A stretch of 64,000 nucleotides of DNA from Geotrypetes seraphini (lineage: Eukaryota > Chordata > Amphibia > Gymnophiona > Dermophiidae): the NCBI RefSeq assembly GCF_902459505.1, contig NC_047096.1, positions 3,906,001 to 3,970,000 of the forward strand, read 5' to 3'. The position numbers were made by a program, and so were the translations under genes. The notes under the pieces were generated by a model. The model saw only the letters and a program-made list of their open reading frames with translations. It ran no database searches and was not told the DNA's origin. Position 1 is the stretch's first letter. Every line of letters begins with the position of its first letter. This document shows, piece by piece, positions 49,330 through 59,482 of this stretch.

Positions 49330-49745
49330 GCCCAGATCAACAATAATGATTTTGATACTAATTGCATCCTACCTCCTTTAATTCCCCTGTCTTGGAATTC
49401 TGTAAGATCTGACATTACCAGATCTACTCGAATATTTAAATTGTCCTCTCTTACGTCCAAAGGCGTTACCTACATTGGCAAATTAGGGAAGTCTCTACTT
49501 TTCAAAATTACCGAGTCGTGGAATAATTTTCCTATTCAACTGCGCGATCTGGACTCTTTCCAACCATTTCAAAAACATCTGAAAACTTGGCTATTTTCAA
49601 AGTTGTAAAGTCCGCTCCTTTCCATACTAGTCCAAATCCCTATTGGATCTGTTCTCCTTTCTAATTTCTTGTAAACCGTGTCCATCTCTTCTGTTATAGA
49701 GAAGATGCAATATATAAGCCTAAGGTTTAGTTTAGTTTAGTTTAG
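49330..49745 (+). mobile_element. L2-like LINE 3' end
   Basis: The sequence reads KLGKSLLFKITESWNNFPIQ-type codons near 49477-49545, then KTWLFSKL, and a 3'UTR with TTGTAAACCGTGTCCATCTC and TTTAGTTTAGTTTAG. Confidence 0.6.
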
Positions 49746-50091
49746 AACAACCACCATTTCAAATATATGCCAGGTATTTCTGCATTGCTCAGAGGAAACT
49801 ATGGGGCAGGGGAGGCTCTTACAGCTAAGCACCCCTTGCTGAGATTAGATTTGGCAGAATAAGAGCAGAAGCCATTGGACAAAAAACAAACCAACCCAGC
49901 TCTCCTTGTAGTTTGAATGTTGTAGGTACTGTAGCTGAAAAACAAAACCCACACACACACCAAGCAGCTGTCCAGAGTTTGTCCAGTCCTCTGATTCCCT
50001 CTCTTGTCCCTTCTTTCTTTGATCCCGTGAGCACAGAACTGGATGGTTTGAATTACGTAGAAGGAACTAGAGAGTTGCGCGGGGACAGAAA

Positions 50092-50290
50092 TCCCACCCG
50101 TCCCCACCCGTCCCCGCCAAAATCCCACCCATCCCCACCCGTCCCCATGAGGAATCCCTCCGTCCCCACCCGTCCCCGTGAGGAATCCCTCCGTCCCCAC
50201 CCGTCCCCGCGAGGAATCCCCTCCGTCCCCGCGAGGAATCCCCTCCGTCCCCACCCGTCCCCGCGAGGAATCCCCTCCGTCACCATCCTT
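50092..50290 (+). repeat. GC-rich minisatellite, left arm
   Basis: About 30-bp units of CCCGTCCCCGCGAGGAATCC with CTCCGTCCCCAC; five to six copies, some shortened. Confidence 0.88.
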
Positions 50291-50865
50291 CCCTATAAAC
50301 TTCAGAAATAGTTATTTTATTTAATTATGCTACTGAATTAAAGGCTCTGGTAGAGACCCATTTACAAATAAGCAAAGAGACTATTAATTTGGAAATATTA
50401 ATTGGGAAGAATACATACTTTGTAAATGGGTTTCTACCAGAACCTCTAATGTAAATATAAAATATAAATACTCAGCTGATGAGAACCCACAAACTGTCAG
50501 CTGAGGACTTCCTTTGCAGTTGGCCTGGGGTCCCTTTTGCCAAGCTTGGCAGGCAGCAGTAGCGTCCCTGAGTCACAGATGCTGGCACCTCAGTGGCTCA
50601 TGGATGCTGCCAGCGACTGCTGCGCTTGGTGGAGGGGAGTTCTGACCATCTCTAGAGGAGGTCCTCTGCTGGCGGTGCTTGGGGATCCCCACCAGTCACA
50701 GCAAGGGCCAACAAGTACTTCAACACTGTAGAAATAAAACCAGAAATGCATTTCCTTTTCTTTTGAACACAAAACAAAGATATCTGCCATATACATTTCC
50801 CAAGGCAGATGACTCTATGCAATGTCACCTCGGTAACAAAATACAAAAATAGACAAATACACCCC

Positions 50866-50991
50866 CTCCCTTTTTACTAAACCACAATAGTAGGTTTTAG
50901 CACAGGGAGTTACGCTGAATGCCTCGCGCTGCTCTCAATGCTCATAGGCTCCCTGCGCTAAAAAACAATATTGCGGTTTAGTAAAAGGGAG
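50866..50991. mobile_element. MITE with CTCCCTTTTTACTAAACC ends
   Basis: Palindromic ends CTCCCTTTTTACTAAACCAC / GCGGTTTAGTAAAAGGGAG; inserted in the composite hAT element. Confidence 0.72.
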
Positions 50992-51944
50992 CCATAGTGC
51001 AAAATATAGACAGCAGATATAAATTCTCAAAACAGACACATTTTGATCACTAAATTGAAAATAAAATCATTTTTCCTATCTTTGCTGTTTGGTGATTTCA
51101 TGAGTCTCTGGTTGCACTTTCTTCTTCTGACTGTGCATCCAATCTTTCTTCCTTTCTTTCAGCCTCCTGTATGTTTCCTCTCCTCCAGACCTCATTCTCT
51201 CCCCCAACTTTTTCTTTCTGTCTCCCTGTTCCCCCTTCTTTCTGTCTCTCTGTCTGCCCCCTTTCTTTCTTTCTCCGTGCCCTCCCCCAAGCCACTCGGT
51301 TTGCTGCCACCGCCATCGGGGAATAGTCCCCAAGCCACCGCTGTCCCAAGCTTTCCCTGCAGAAGCGTCGCGCTGACCAGCATTCCGCTCCCTGACGTCA
51401 ATTCTGACGTAGGAGAGGAAGTTCCGGGCCAACAAGGCATTTCTCCTCATTCCATCCAGCCTGAGCCCCATCTCTCCTTGATCCAGCATTTCCCTTCTGT
51501 GTCTGTCAGAATTACCATTCCACCTATTTTCCAGCATCACCCTTCTTTGTGTCCATCTCACCTATATCCCTATCTCACCACTTTTTCAGAATCTTCATTT
51601 GTCTCTGTCCTTATCTTTACGCCATGTTCACCATTTGCCCTTTCAATGTCTTTATCTCCCCCCCCCACACACACACTTTTTCAGCATTACTTCTATGTCT
51701 CTATTTCACCTCCTCTTCATGTCCCCTCTGTATCTCTATCCTTATTCAGTAGGTCCTGCTTACCCTTTCTCTTCTTTGTGTCACAATCTCCATTTTCAGC
51801 TTTCCCCCCTTTTCCTTTGTTACTGCACCCTGTAGCCAGAATCTTTCCACCCTCTCTCCACTCCGGCCCAGCCCAGTATGAAATATTTCCTTTTGTTTCT
51901 CTCCCCTCTCTCTTCTCCTCCCTCACCCACGAGTCCTGCATCTG

Positions 51945-52205
51945 GCCCTCTCCCTTCTACCTGCACCTGGCAACACCCCCCTGCTCCGCGGCTCTCTTAA
52001 GCAACTCGTCAGCAGCGGTGATCAAGACAAGCTGCCGACATCGAGGCCTTCCCTCTACGAGTCCCGCCTTTGTGGAAAAAGGAAGTTGAAACAAGCGGGA
52101 CTCGCAGAGGGTAGGCCCCGACGTCAGAAGCTGCTGCTGAGTTGCCGAAGAGAGCCGCGGAGCAGGGGATGTGGCCGGAAGCAGGTAGAAGGGAGAGGGA
52201 GATAG
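51945..52205. repeat. Imperfect inverted repeat, about 130-bp arms
   Basis: CTCTCCCTTCTACCTGC pairs with GCAGGTAGAAGGGAGAG; CTGCTCCGCGGCTCTCTT pairs with AGAGAGCCGCGGAGCAG; CTCTACGAGTCCCGC pairs with GCGGGACTCGCAGAG. The centre is near 52075. Confidence 0.8.
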
Positions 52206-52312
52206 GAAGGCTGTAGATCTCCGGAGCATGACACCGACCCCGGCCAGGATGATTTCTTTTTCAGGCTGCTGCTGCCGCTGCCATCCCCCACCCGAAATGA
52301 CAAAAAACAGCC

Positions 52313-52487
52313 CGCGTCGGGAAATAGCCATGCTGAGCAGTGAGCTCAGCACGTACACAGATGAAAGCCTTGCTTGCTGATTGGTCCGGCGGCACGGTGG
52401 GGCGGGGCCGCCGGACCAATCAGCAAGCAAGGCTTTCATCTGTGTACGTGCTGAGCTCACTGCTCAACATGGCTATTTCCCGACGCG
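52313..52487. repeat. Near-perfect palindrome, 81-bp arms, 13-bp loop
   Basis: Arms 52313-52393 and 52407-52487 are reverse complements with one mismatch; the loop is ACGGTGGGGCGGG. Each arm includes GATTGGTCCGGCGGC and CATGCTGAGCAGTGAGC (or its variant). Confidence 0.93.
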
Positions 52488-52547
52488 ACGCCAGACTTGT
52501 AAGCTGCACGCCTGCATCGCCAGAATTTAGGTAGGTTGTTTTCATCC

Positions 52548-52670
52548 CCGTGGGAGTCCGTGGGCAAGGGGGCGTCCCCGTGGGAGTCCCGTGGGTCAGG
52601 GGGGCATCCCCGTGGGAGTCCCGTGGGCCAGGGGGTGTCCCCGTGGGAGTCCCGTGGGCCAGGGGGGGAA
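52548..52670 (+). repeat. GC-rich minisatellite, right arm
   Basis: About 29-30-bp units of CCCCGTGGGAGTCCCGTGGG with CCAGGGGG; four copies. Confidence 0.88.
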
Positions 52671-52741
52671 CCCGCGGGACCCGCGGGATCCCCGCGATCC
52701 CCGTTCCCGTGCAGACCTCTAGAAGGAACATAATGCTCAGT

Positions 52742-53366
52742 GAGGGAACATAAGGATTTCAATAGTGGGACAGACCAAAGGTCCATTAAGCCCAGTATCC
52801 TGTTTCCAACAGTGGCCAACCCAGGTCACAAGTACCTGGAAAAACCTCAAAGAGTAGCAACATTCCAGATCTGAGATTGTGATGTCATAATGCCTCATTC
52901 CACCAATGCCTAAGAGCCAACCTCAGCAGTGATGTCACAATGGCAGAAACCCAAAGAGTAGCAACATTCCAGATCTGAGATTGTGATGTCATAATGCCTC
53001 ATTCCACCAATGCCTAAGAGCCAACCTCAGCAGTGATGTCACAATGGCAGAAACCCAAAGAGTAGCAACATTCCAGATCTGAGATTGTGATGTCATAATG
53101 CCTCATTCCACCAATGTCTAAGAGCCAACCTCAGCAGTGATGTCACAATGGCAGAAACCCAAAGAGTAGCAACATTCCAGATCTGAGATTGTGATGTCAT
53201 AATGCCTCATTCCACCAATGCCTAAGAGCCAACCTCAGCAGTGATGTCACAATGGCAGAAACCCAAAGAGTAGCAACATTCCAGATCTGAGATTGTGATG
53301 TCATAATGCCTCATTCCACCAATGCCTAAAAGCCAGCCTCATCAGTGATGTCACAATGGCTTCATT
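52742..53366 (-). mobile_element. CR1-like LINE 3' end with expanded 3'UTR (minus)
   Basis: GAACATAAGGATTTCAATAG, CATTAAGCCCAGTATCCTGT and CAGTGGCCAACCCAGGTCAC are the antisense end; the 104-bp tandem array follows at the place where the CR1 3'UTR continues. Confidence 0.8.
52844..53366 (-). repeat. Tandem array, five 104-bp units
   Basis: CATTCCAGATCTGAGATTGT starts at 52861, 52965, 53069, 53173 and 53277, exactly 104 apart. Units differ by only a few bases. Each holds TGATGTCATAATGCCTCATT and TGATGTCACAATGGC. Confidence 0.95.
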
Positions 53367-53387
53367 GTTCTATACTCAGCTCAAATA

Positions 53388-53830
53388 AAAACATAAGAAT
53401 TGCCATACTGGGACAGACCGAAGGTCCATCAAGCCCAGCATCCTGTTTCTAACAGTGGCCAACCCAGATCCCAAGTAGTACAACAGATTTTGACCCCCTT
53501 TTATCAAACTGCTTTAGGGTTCTTTTTATCACAGGTCTTTGCGGTAAAAAAAATCTGATGCTCATAAGAATATGATAAGCATCAGAGCTTTTACCACAGC
53601 GGCCTGTGATTAAAAAAAACAAACTCCTAATACAGCTTGATAAAAGGGGACTTTATGCTGCTTATCCTAGGAATAAGCAGTGGATTTCCCCAAGCCATCT
53701 CAATAATGGCCTATGGTCTTCTCTTTTAGGACATTATCCAAACCTTTTTTAAACCCCGCTAAGCTAACTGATTTCACCACATTCTTCAGCAACAAATTCC
53801 AGAGTTTAATTACATGGAAATCTAAAGTAG
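53388..53830 (-). mobile_element. CR1-like LINE 3' end with MITE insertion (minus)
   Basis: AAAAACATAAGAATTGCCAT, AAGCCCAGCATCCTGTTTCT, then after the insertion at 53494 TCTTTTAGGACATTATCCAA and CAGCAACAAATTCCAGAGTT. Confidence 0.78.
53494..53650. mobile_element. MITE with CCCCTTTTATCAA ends
   Basis: CCCCTTTTATCAAACTG pairs with AGCTTGATAAAAGGGG, and GATGCTCATAAGAATATG / GATAAGCATCAGAGC lies at the centre. Inserted in a CR1. Confidence 0.72.
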
Positions 53831-54110
53831 CAGCATTTGCCGTTATAGATGCCGCATTAAAATGCAGCTACCACATGCTACTTAGCTTGGCGTTAGTGCA
53901 AAAGCACTTTGCAACTTCTACAGTATGTAGGAAGTGGTAACTGATCCTGCCCTAACGGCAAAAATGCTGATCAGTGCGCAGCATTTGCATCTTGGTAGCT
54001 ACAAAACACCTTCCACTCTGAATCTCTGCCCACGAAACCCACTCTAACACAAAAAGCATTCAATCCATGGTTTACCGCATGGAAACTGCCAAAGTACTGG
54101 TTGTGCCCAT

Positions 54111-54613
54111 TCAGACTCTGATTCTTATGTGAGCCAATTATTGGATAATGAACCCATTGTGACATCACTGATGAGGTGGGCTCTTATTGGTGGAATAAGG
54201 CATTATGACATCCTTCTACAGCAGCATTCTTCAATGCAAGGTTTGAGTGTCATTCAGACTCTGATTCTTATGTGAGCCAATTATTGGATAATGAACCCAT
54301 TGTGACATCACTGATGAGGTGGGCTCTTATTGGTGGAATAAGGCATTATGACATCCTTCTACAGCAGCATTCTTCAATGCAAGGTTTGAGTGTCATTCAG
54401 ACTCTGATTCTTATGTGAGCCAATTATTGGATAATGAACCCATTGTGACATCACTGATGAGGTGGGCTCTTATTGGTGGAATAAGGCATTATGACATCCT
54501 TCTACAGCAGCAAGGTTTGAGTGTCATTCAGACTCTGATTCTTCCCTCTGTCCTTAAAGAATAACATGGAGATGAAAATGGTGATTCATTTTGTCACCGT
54601 TTCATTCTCTTAA
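54111..54613 (-). mobile_element. Partial hAT-type element with 143-bp tandem array (minus)
   Basis: TCAGACTCTGATTCTTATGT starts at 54111, 54254 and 54397 (period 143), with a shortened fourth copy at 54528. The right end, GGTGATTCATTTTGTCACCG then TTTCATTCTCTT, is homologous to the terminal repeat of the element at 58778. Its other end is not found. Confidence 0.75.
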
Positions 54614-54687
54614 GTCCCTTGATGTGCTCGTGTGATAGCAGTTACTAAACAGTAAACTGTACATTAAAGGGGCCCTTTTGCTAACTG

Positions 54688-54820
54688 TGGCCCCCTTTTA
54701 TGAAGGTGCGTTAGCATTTTTATCGCTGGCTCCGACATTCACAGGACTTCTATGAGCATCAGAGCTTTTACCGTTGCAGCTGGCGATAAAAAAGCCTTAT
54801 GCAGCTTCATAAAAGGGAGT
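54688..54820. mobile_element. MITE with CCCCTTTTATGAAG ends
   Basis: CCCCTTTTATGAAGGTGCG pairs with CAGCTTCATAAAAGGG; same style as 53494. Confidence 0.6.
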
Positions 54821-55015
54821 GTGTGCGTTAAGTGCTAGCAGGAAAAAAGGCTTACCGCAAAACAAGGTAAAACATTTTGAGGGAATGTAATTTGCACATT
54901 AATTACATGCTATTTAATTTTAAAAATTTTTTGGGGGGAGGGCTCTTGTCATGGATGGGGAATGGGCATAGAAGTGTTATTCGGCTTAGTGCATGCCTAT
55001 CTGGATAACGCAGAC

Positions 55016-55120
55016 TAAGGGCCCCTGTTACAAAACCGCGGTAGTGATTCTCCTGTGGCAAATGCCCCAAAGCCCACAGGAATTGAATGGGCTTTGGTGG
55101 ATTTATAATAGGGGCCCTTA
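55016..55120. mobile_element. MITE with TAAGGGCCCCTGTTAC ends
   Basis: TAAGGGCCCC at the left and GGGGCCCTTA at the right, with AAAGCCCACAGGAATT and GGGCTTT in a central hairpin. Confidence 0.65.
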
Positions 55121-55169
55121 ATAAGGAAGCACTTCCCATGTTATTTTTTGGAAGTCCTAAGTGCTAATG

Positions 55170-55437
55170 CAAAAATTATTGTGGAACGCGTCGGCAGAGG
55201 ATGTGGTAAGAGCGGATAGTGTAGCTGGATATAAGAAAGGTTTGGACAAGTTCCTGCAGGAAAAGTCCATAGTCCGTTTTTGAGAAAGACATGGGGAAGA
55301 AGCCTCTGCTTGCCCTGTATTGGTAGCATGGAATATTGCTACACCTTAGGTTTTTGGCCAGGTACTAGTGACCTGGATTGGCCTCCATGAGAACGGGTTA
55401 CTGGGCTGACCCAGTAAGGCTATTCTTATATTCTTAA
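55170..55437 (+). mobile_element. CR1-like LINE 3' end
   Basis: GTGGAACGCGTCGGCAGAGG, GGTTTGGACAAGTTCCTGCA, CTAGTGACCTGGATTGGCCT and GCTATTCTTATATTCTTAAG. Confidence 0.8.
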
Positions 55438-55664
55438 GTAGAAAAAAAAAAATCCTTCCTATACTGCCATGGTAAATCTAGATTTACTGCACAGGAAAGT
55501 CCTATGTTAGCTTGTGCTAGCTCCAGATTTTTCTGTGGTTTAGTGAAGGGTCCCTATGCGCAATTCAGCCACAAAGCAGCGATCTTTCAGTCAGGAAAGA
55601 CTGCCTTCCAGTCAGCAGCTCAAGGAGTCAAATAAATAGAAACATTAGTCCCATTGTTCCACGC

Positions 55665-55858
55665 ATCTACCACCCTTTTTTACAGAAAGGGTGGTAGATG
55701 TGTGGAATGGTCTCCTGGAAGAGTTGGTGGAGACAGAAACTCTGTCTAAATTCAAGAAAGCTTGGGATAGGTACATGGGATCTCTTAGAGAGAGGAAGAA
55801 ATAATGGATACTGCGGATGGGCAGACTGGATGGGCCATTTGGCCTTTATCTGCCATCA
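55665..55858 (+). mobile_element. CR1-like LINE 3' end
   Basis: AGAAAGGGTGGTAGATGTGT, GATAGGTACATGGGATCTCT and CTGGATGGGCCATTTGGCCT; it meets another copy head-on at 55859. Confidence 0.7.
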
Positions 55859-56548
55859 TAAGAACATAAGCCGTGACTCTGCTGGATCAGACCTGAGGTC
55901 CATCATGCCCAGCAGTCTGCTCATGTGGCGGCCCATCAGGTCCAGGACCTGTTAGTAATCCTCTATCTATACCCTTCTATTCCCTTTTCCTTCAGAAAAT
56001 TGTCCAATCCTTTCTTGAACTCCAATACCGTACCCTGTCCTATCACTCCCTCTGGAAGCGCGTTCCAGGTGTCCACCACCCGTTGGGTGAAGAAGAACTT
56101 CCTAGCATTGGTTCTGAATCTGTCCCCTTTTAGATTCAAACAGTTTTTATTGATGCAAATATCATCAAATACAATAAATACAACATCAAAAGACATCAAT
56201 AATGCATCAATTATTAATATACATAATAAAAGACAAATTCCAATATCATTAAGCCCCCGTTTATCTATATGAATTTGAACCTTTACCATCCCTCTTCACA
56301 CCCACCCCTTCTCACCCAATAGTACTCTCTATCCAATGTTACTCTCTTCATTTAACTTAATAAAAAACCCCAATTAAGAGCCCTCTCGTTCTTATAGTTG
56401 TCGAAAGTTTGAAGAATCTGTCCCTCTCCACTTTCTCTAAGCCCTTCGTGATCTTATAAGTCTCTATCATATCCCCTCTAAGTCTCCGCTTCTCCAGTGA
56501 AAAAAGCCCCATGTATCTGTAACCATAAAGCTCTATGACCTCGCAATG
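55859..56548 (-). mobile_element. CR1-like LINE 3' end, interrupted (minus)
   Basis: AAGAACATAAGCCGTGACTC tail, GCGGCCCATCAGGTCCAGGA, antisense RT ([20 protein letters not shown]) and GTCTCCGCTTCTCCAGTG. Interrupted at about 56137-56371. Confidence 0.8.
56137..56371 (-). mobile_element. Retrosequence inserted in the CR1 (minus), family uncertain
   Basis: It starts with AGATTCAAACAGTTTTTATT (plus), so AATAAAAACTG lies near its 3' end on minus; AT-rich. The LINE text CCCCTTTT resumes after AATTAAGAGCCCTCTCG. Confidence 0.55.
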
Positions 56549-56664
56549 CAAGTGTTAGAGCCGTGAGCCTATAGGGAGAGGAGGAGATAGTGGATGCTGC
56601 AGAAGGGCTGACTAGATTGACCATTTGGCCTTTATCCGCCATCATGTTTCTATGTTTATATATA

Positions 56665-57840
56665 TTAAAAGGTGACCATCGGACCTAAGGAAGAAAATGA
56701 TCTTTTCCCTGGAATCCCGTGACTCAAGAAGCCCATGAGAAGCTGACTGAGTGCTGTGACAGTACTGATCTTGTTCATGCTGCTATGTTCGGCATCTCTG
56801 GGATCAGAGTTCCTCTGTAGGTATTCTGAGCAGGGATTATTAAATCCCACCAGAGGGAGGGAGGGACCTTGTTCAGGGATAGCAGAGGTCGGCAGCTGGT
56901 GCTGACTCTGTCGGAGCTTAAAAGAGACAATAGGAGTTGTCTAAACCAGGAAAGAGTTGGTTCCAGGCCAGCGCCATTTGCACGCCTGCCACAGAAAGGC
57001 ACTTTGGGGCTACTCCGATTAAAAATTCTCCCTGGGTGGGAGGCTGAAGGATTTCTGAGGCTTGAGTACTTTATGAATATAATAGACCAGGGTGGGATTA
57101 TTGAACTCTCAATATGGTGTGTTGGTTTTTTTTAGCCTGTATCTTGTTGAGAATGCTCTAGGAAATTAGGTCCAGTCTCATGTATGGTACTATCAACCCT
57201 CCCTCAGGGGTTCTGTCATAGCCCAAATAGTTTAGTAATAATTTACAGGATGGAAACAGACTGGTTGAAGTCAGCAGGCTATGATGGCAAGGAGAGAGAG
57301 GTCCTAGTTTGCTGGCTGATTCAGGGAGACCCCATAATTTATGCTCCAAATTTTGTTCATAATAAGGACATCAACCTAACTTTAGAAAACATTTGCAATC
57401 CAACAGGTCGGGGACCTGTGACTAATTTATACATCTTTTTGTCTGTCATTCTGAATAAGGACATTGATTTTTGAGGGCTTTATGTGCAAGTGACCGCACA
57501 ACTCACAAGTGTTTGGTCTTCAGATAAGTGAACTGTGCTTCTTTATAAAATGTTGTTTTGGTGAACTAATGTTACCTGTTATATTTTGGGAAAACTAAAC
57601 AGAAAAGCCTGCCCAATGTCTCTTTAATCAATATACAGTGGAACTATATTGTAACCCTCAATAATAACTACATTTATTCCTCTGCACATGCCCAACGGGG
57701 ATGCTTATCAGTTATCGGGGGACCTCATCAAATAACCAAGAAAATTCCACCAGGGTTATTTCCTACAAAGCATTTTGTTTGGTTTATATTTTTGGAAAAA
57801 AGCATTGATGCAATTATTAGGTTTTTGCAAGATGGCTACC
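56665..57840. other. Unclassified stretch
   Basis: No host gene recognised. A possible old element, but no diagnostic text. Confidence 0.3.
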
Positions 57841-58065
57841 TGTGATACCATTGGTGCCATGCCATCACGAATATCAAGGTAGGAGCACAATAGAAAACAA
57901 TGTTAGATATTAGTAACAATTCTTGGGGGGGGGGGGGGGTGGAGGGGGTTGTACTAGGTTTTTCTTTGAGCAGCACACTTGGAGTATGATACTGGTCCAC
58001 AAGAAAACAATCCAGTCGAGTCCACTTCCTGGATTCCAGCAGCTGCCAATTGCTGCCTTCTGCCA

Positions 58066-58608
58066 TGGTAGCCAGCAAAGGGAGGCAAATGCAATGTCAG
58101 AAGGTCAACCGAACAGTTACTTTATATAAGAAAAAAATTATTATTTTTATTATTGTGTAGATAATAAAAAGTCACATAATGTCCATCTTCATCAGAAATA
58201 CAAACTAAGTCTAGGACATACCTAGATTGTCCCAACTAGGATCCGTAGATGCCTTCATCAGGAGATGATAAAAGCAAAAGTCGGCAGGCAATATATAAAT
58301 GTTCTGATCGTCATGGAAGGTAAAAGTGCGCCAAAATAGTTGTCTCAACTATTTTGGTGCGCTTTTGCTTTCCAAGACGCTGTTTCGCAATCAGAACGTT
58401 TATATATTGCCTGCCGACTTTGTGCTTTTATCATCCCCTGATGAAGGCATCTTCGGATCCTAGTTGGGACAATCTAGGTATGTCCTAGAATCAGTTTGTA
58501 TTTCTGATCAAGATGGACATTACGTGACTTTTTATTATCTACACAGTACAGTAACTGTTCGGTTGACCTTCTGACCTCTCATTTGCCTCCCTTTGCTGGG
58601 GTTACTGT
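58066..58608. mobile_element. Large snap-back element, about 265-bp arms
   Basis: GCCAGCAAAGGGAGGCAAAT at 58070 pairs with ATTTGCCTCCCTTTGCTGG at 58589; GTCCCAACTAGGATCCG pairs with CGGATCCTAGTTGGGAC; the centre is near 58345 (ATAGTTGTCTCAACTAT). CTGATGA occurs in both arms (58255-58261 minus; 58438-58444 plus). Confidence 0.9.
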
Positions 58609-58777
58609 GACATTTTAGAGGCACAATTCTTCTTTCCCCTTCTTGTTTGCTCGTCTTCTGCCATACCCAGGAGCCTTGCGCTCCTCACTACGCAATGCTG
58701 CCGCATTCTGGCATGGCCTGATCAGCCAGGCTTCTCGTAGGACAGGAAGGTTCTAGTTAAGTTCTCGGGTTCTAGAG

Positions 58778-59474
58778 TAGAGAATGACACGGTGACAAAA
58801 TTCATCACCGTTCCCGTCCCCGCGGATAACCGCGGGAAACCATCTTCATGTCGTTCTTTAAGGAGAGAGGGAAGAATCAGAGTATGAATGGCCACAACCA
58901 CTGACCCACAAGCTTTGCTTTGAAGAATGCTGGTGTAGAAGGACTGAGGTTGAAACAGACACTACAGAATGACAGTCTCTGGTATCCAGAGCAGAGATTG
59001 TGATGTCATAATGCCTCATTCCACCAGTGCCTAAGAGCCAATCACATCAGTGATGTCACAATGGCTTCATTATCCTTGGCTCCCATAAGAATCAGAGTAT
59101 GAATGGCCACAACCACTGACCCGCAAGCTTTGCTTTGAAGAATGCTGGTGTAGAAGGACTGAGGTTGAAACAGACACTACAGAATGATAGTCTCTGGTAT
59201 CCAGAGCAGAGATTGTGATGTCATAATGCCTCATTCCACCAGTGCCTAACAGCCAATCACATCAGTGATGTCACAATGGCTTCATTATCCTTGGCTCCCA
59301 TAAGAATCAGAGTATGAATGGCCACAACCACTGACCCGCAAGCTTTGCTTTGAAGAATGCTGGTGTAGAAGGACTGAGGTTGAAATAGACACTAGAAAAT
59401 GACATGGGATTATTTCCCGCGGTTATCCGCGGGGACGGGAACGGTGATGAATTTTGTCACCGTGTCATTCTCTA
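58778..59474. mobile_element. hAT-type element, 697 bp, 62-bp perfect TIRs, exact TSD
   Basis: TIRs 58778-58839 and 59413-59474 are identical inverted over 62 bases, starting TAGAGAATGACACGGTGACA. TTCTAGAG is duplicated exactly at 58770-58777 and 59475-59482. The interior is a tandem array. No coding capacity. Perfect TIRs and TSD imply a recent insertion. Confidence 0.94.
58872..59402 (+). repeat. Tandem 215-bp unit inside the hAT element
   Basis: AAGAATCAGAGTATGAATGG starts at 58872, 59087 and 59302, exactly 215 apart, with 2.4 copies. Each full unit contains TGATGTCATAATGCCTCATT and TGATGTCACAATGGC, the module also found in CR1 tails. Confidence 0.95.
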
Positions 59475-59482
59475 TTCTAGAG

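Larger units (their letters stand above)
50068..52721. mobile_element. Composite hAT-type element, 2,654 bp, exact 8-bp TSD
   Basis: Left end TAGAGAGTTGCGCGGGGACA and right end (minus) TAGAGGTCTGCACGGGAACG form imperfect terminal repeats. GAAGGAAC is duplicated exactly at 50060-50067 and 52722-52729. Inside are a GC-rich minisatellite at each end, a smaller MITE (50866-50991), a large imperfect inverted repeat (51945-52200) and an 81-bp-arm palindrome (52313-52487). No transposase is seen; long frames in it are composition artefacts. Confidence 0.82.

Noticed and set aside
49799-50254. A 151-codon antisense frame with GDGWGRRG-type repeats
   Set aside because: Translation of the GC-rich minisatellite of the composite hAT element; not a gene.
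51043-52089. A 348-codon plus-strand frame rich in Ser/Pro/Phe
   Set aside because: Pyrimidine-rich, low-complexity DNA inside the composite hAT element; no similarity recognised and no splice or promoter support.
52844-53366. CRISPR-like array because of regular 104-bp spacing
   Set aside because: Vertebrate context; whole units are repeated without unique spacers, so this is a tandem repeat.
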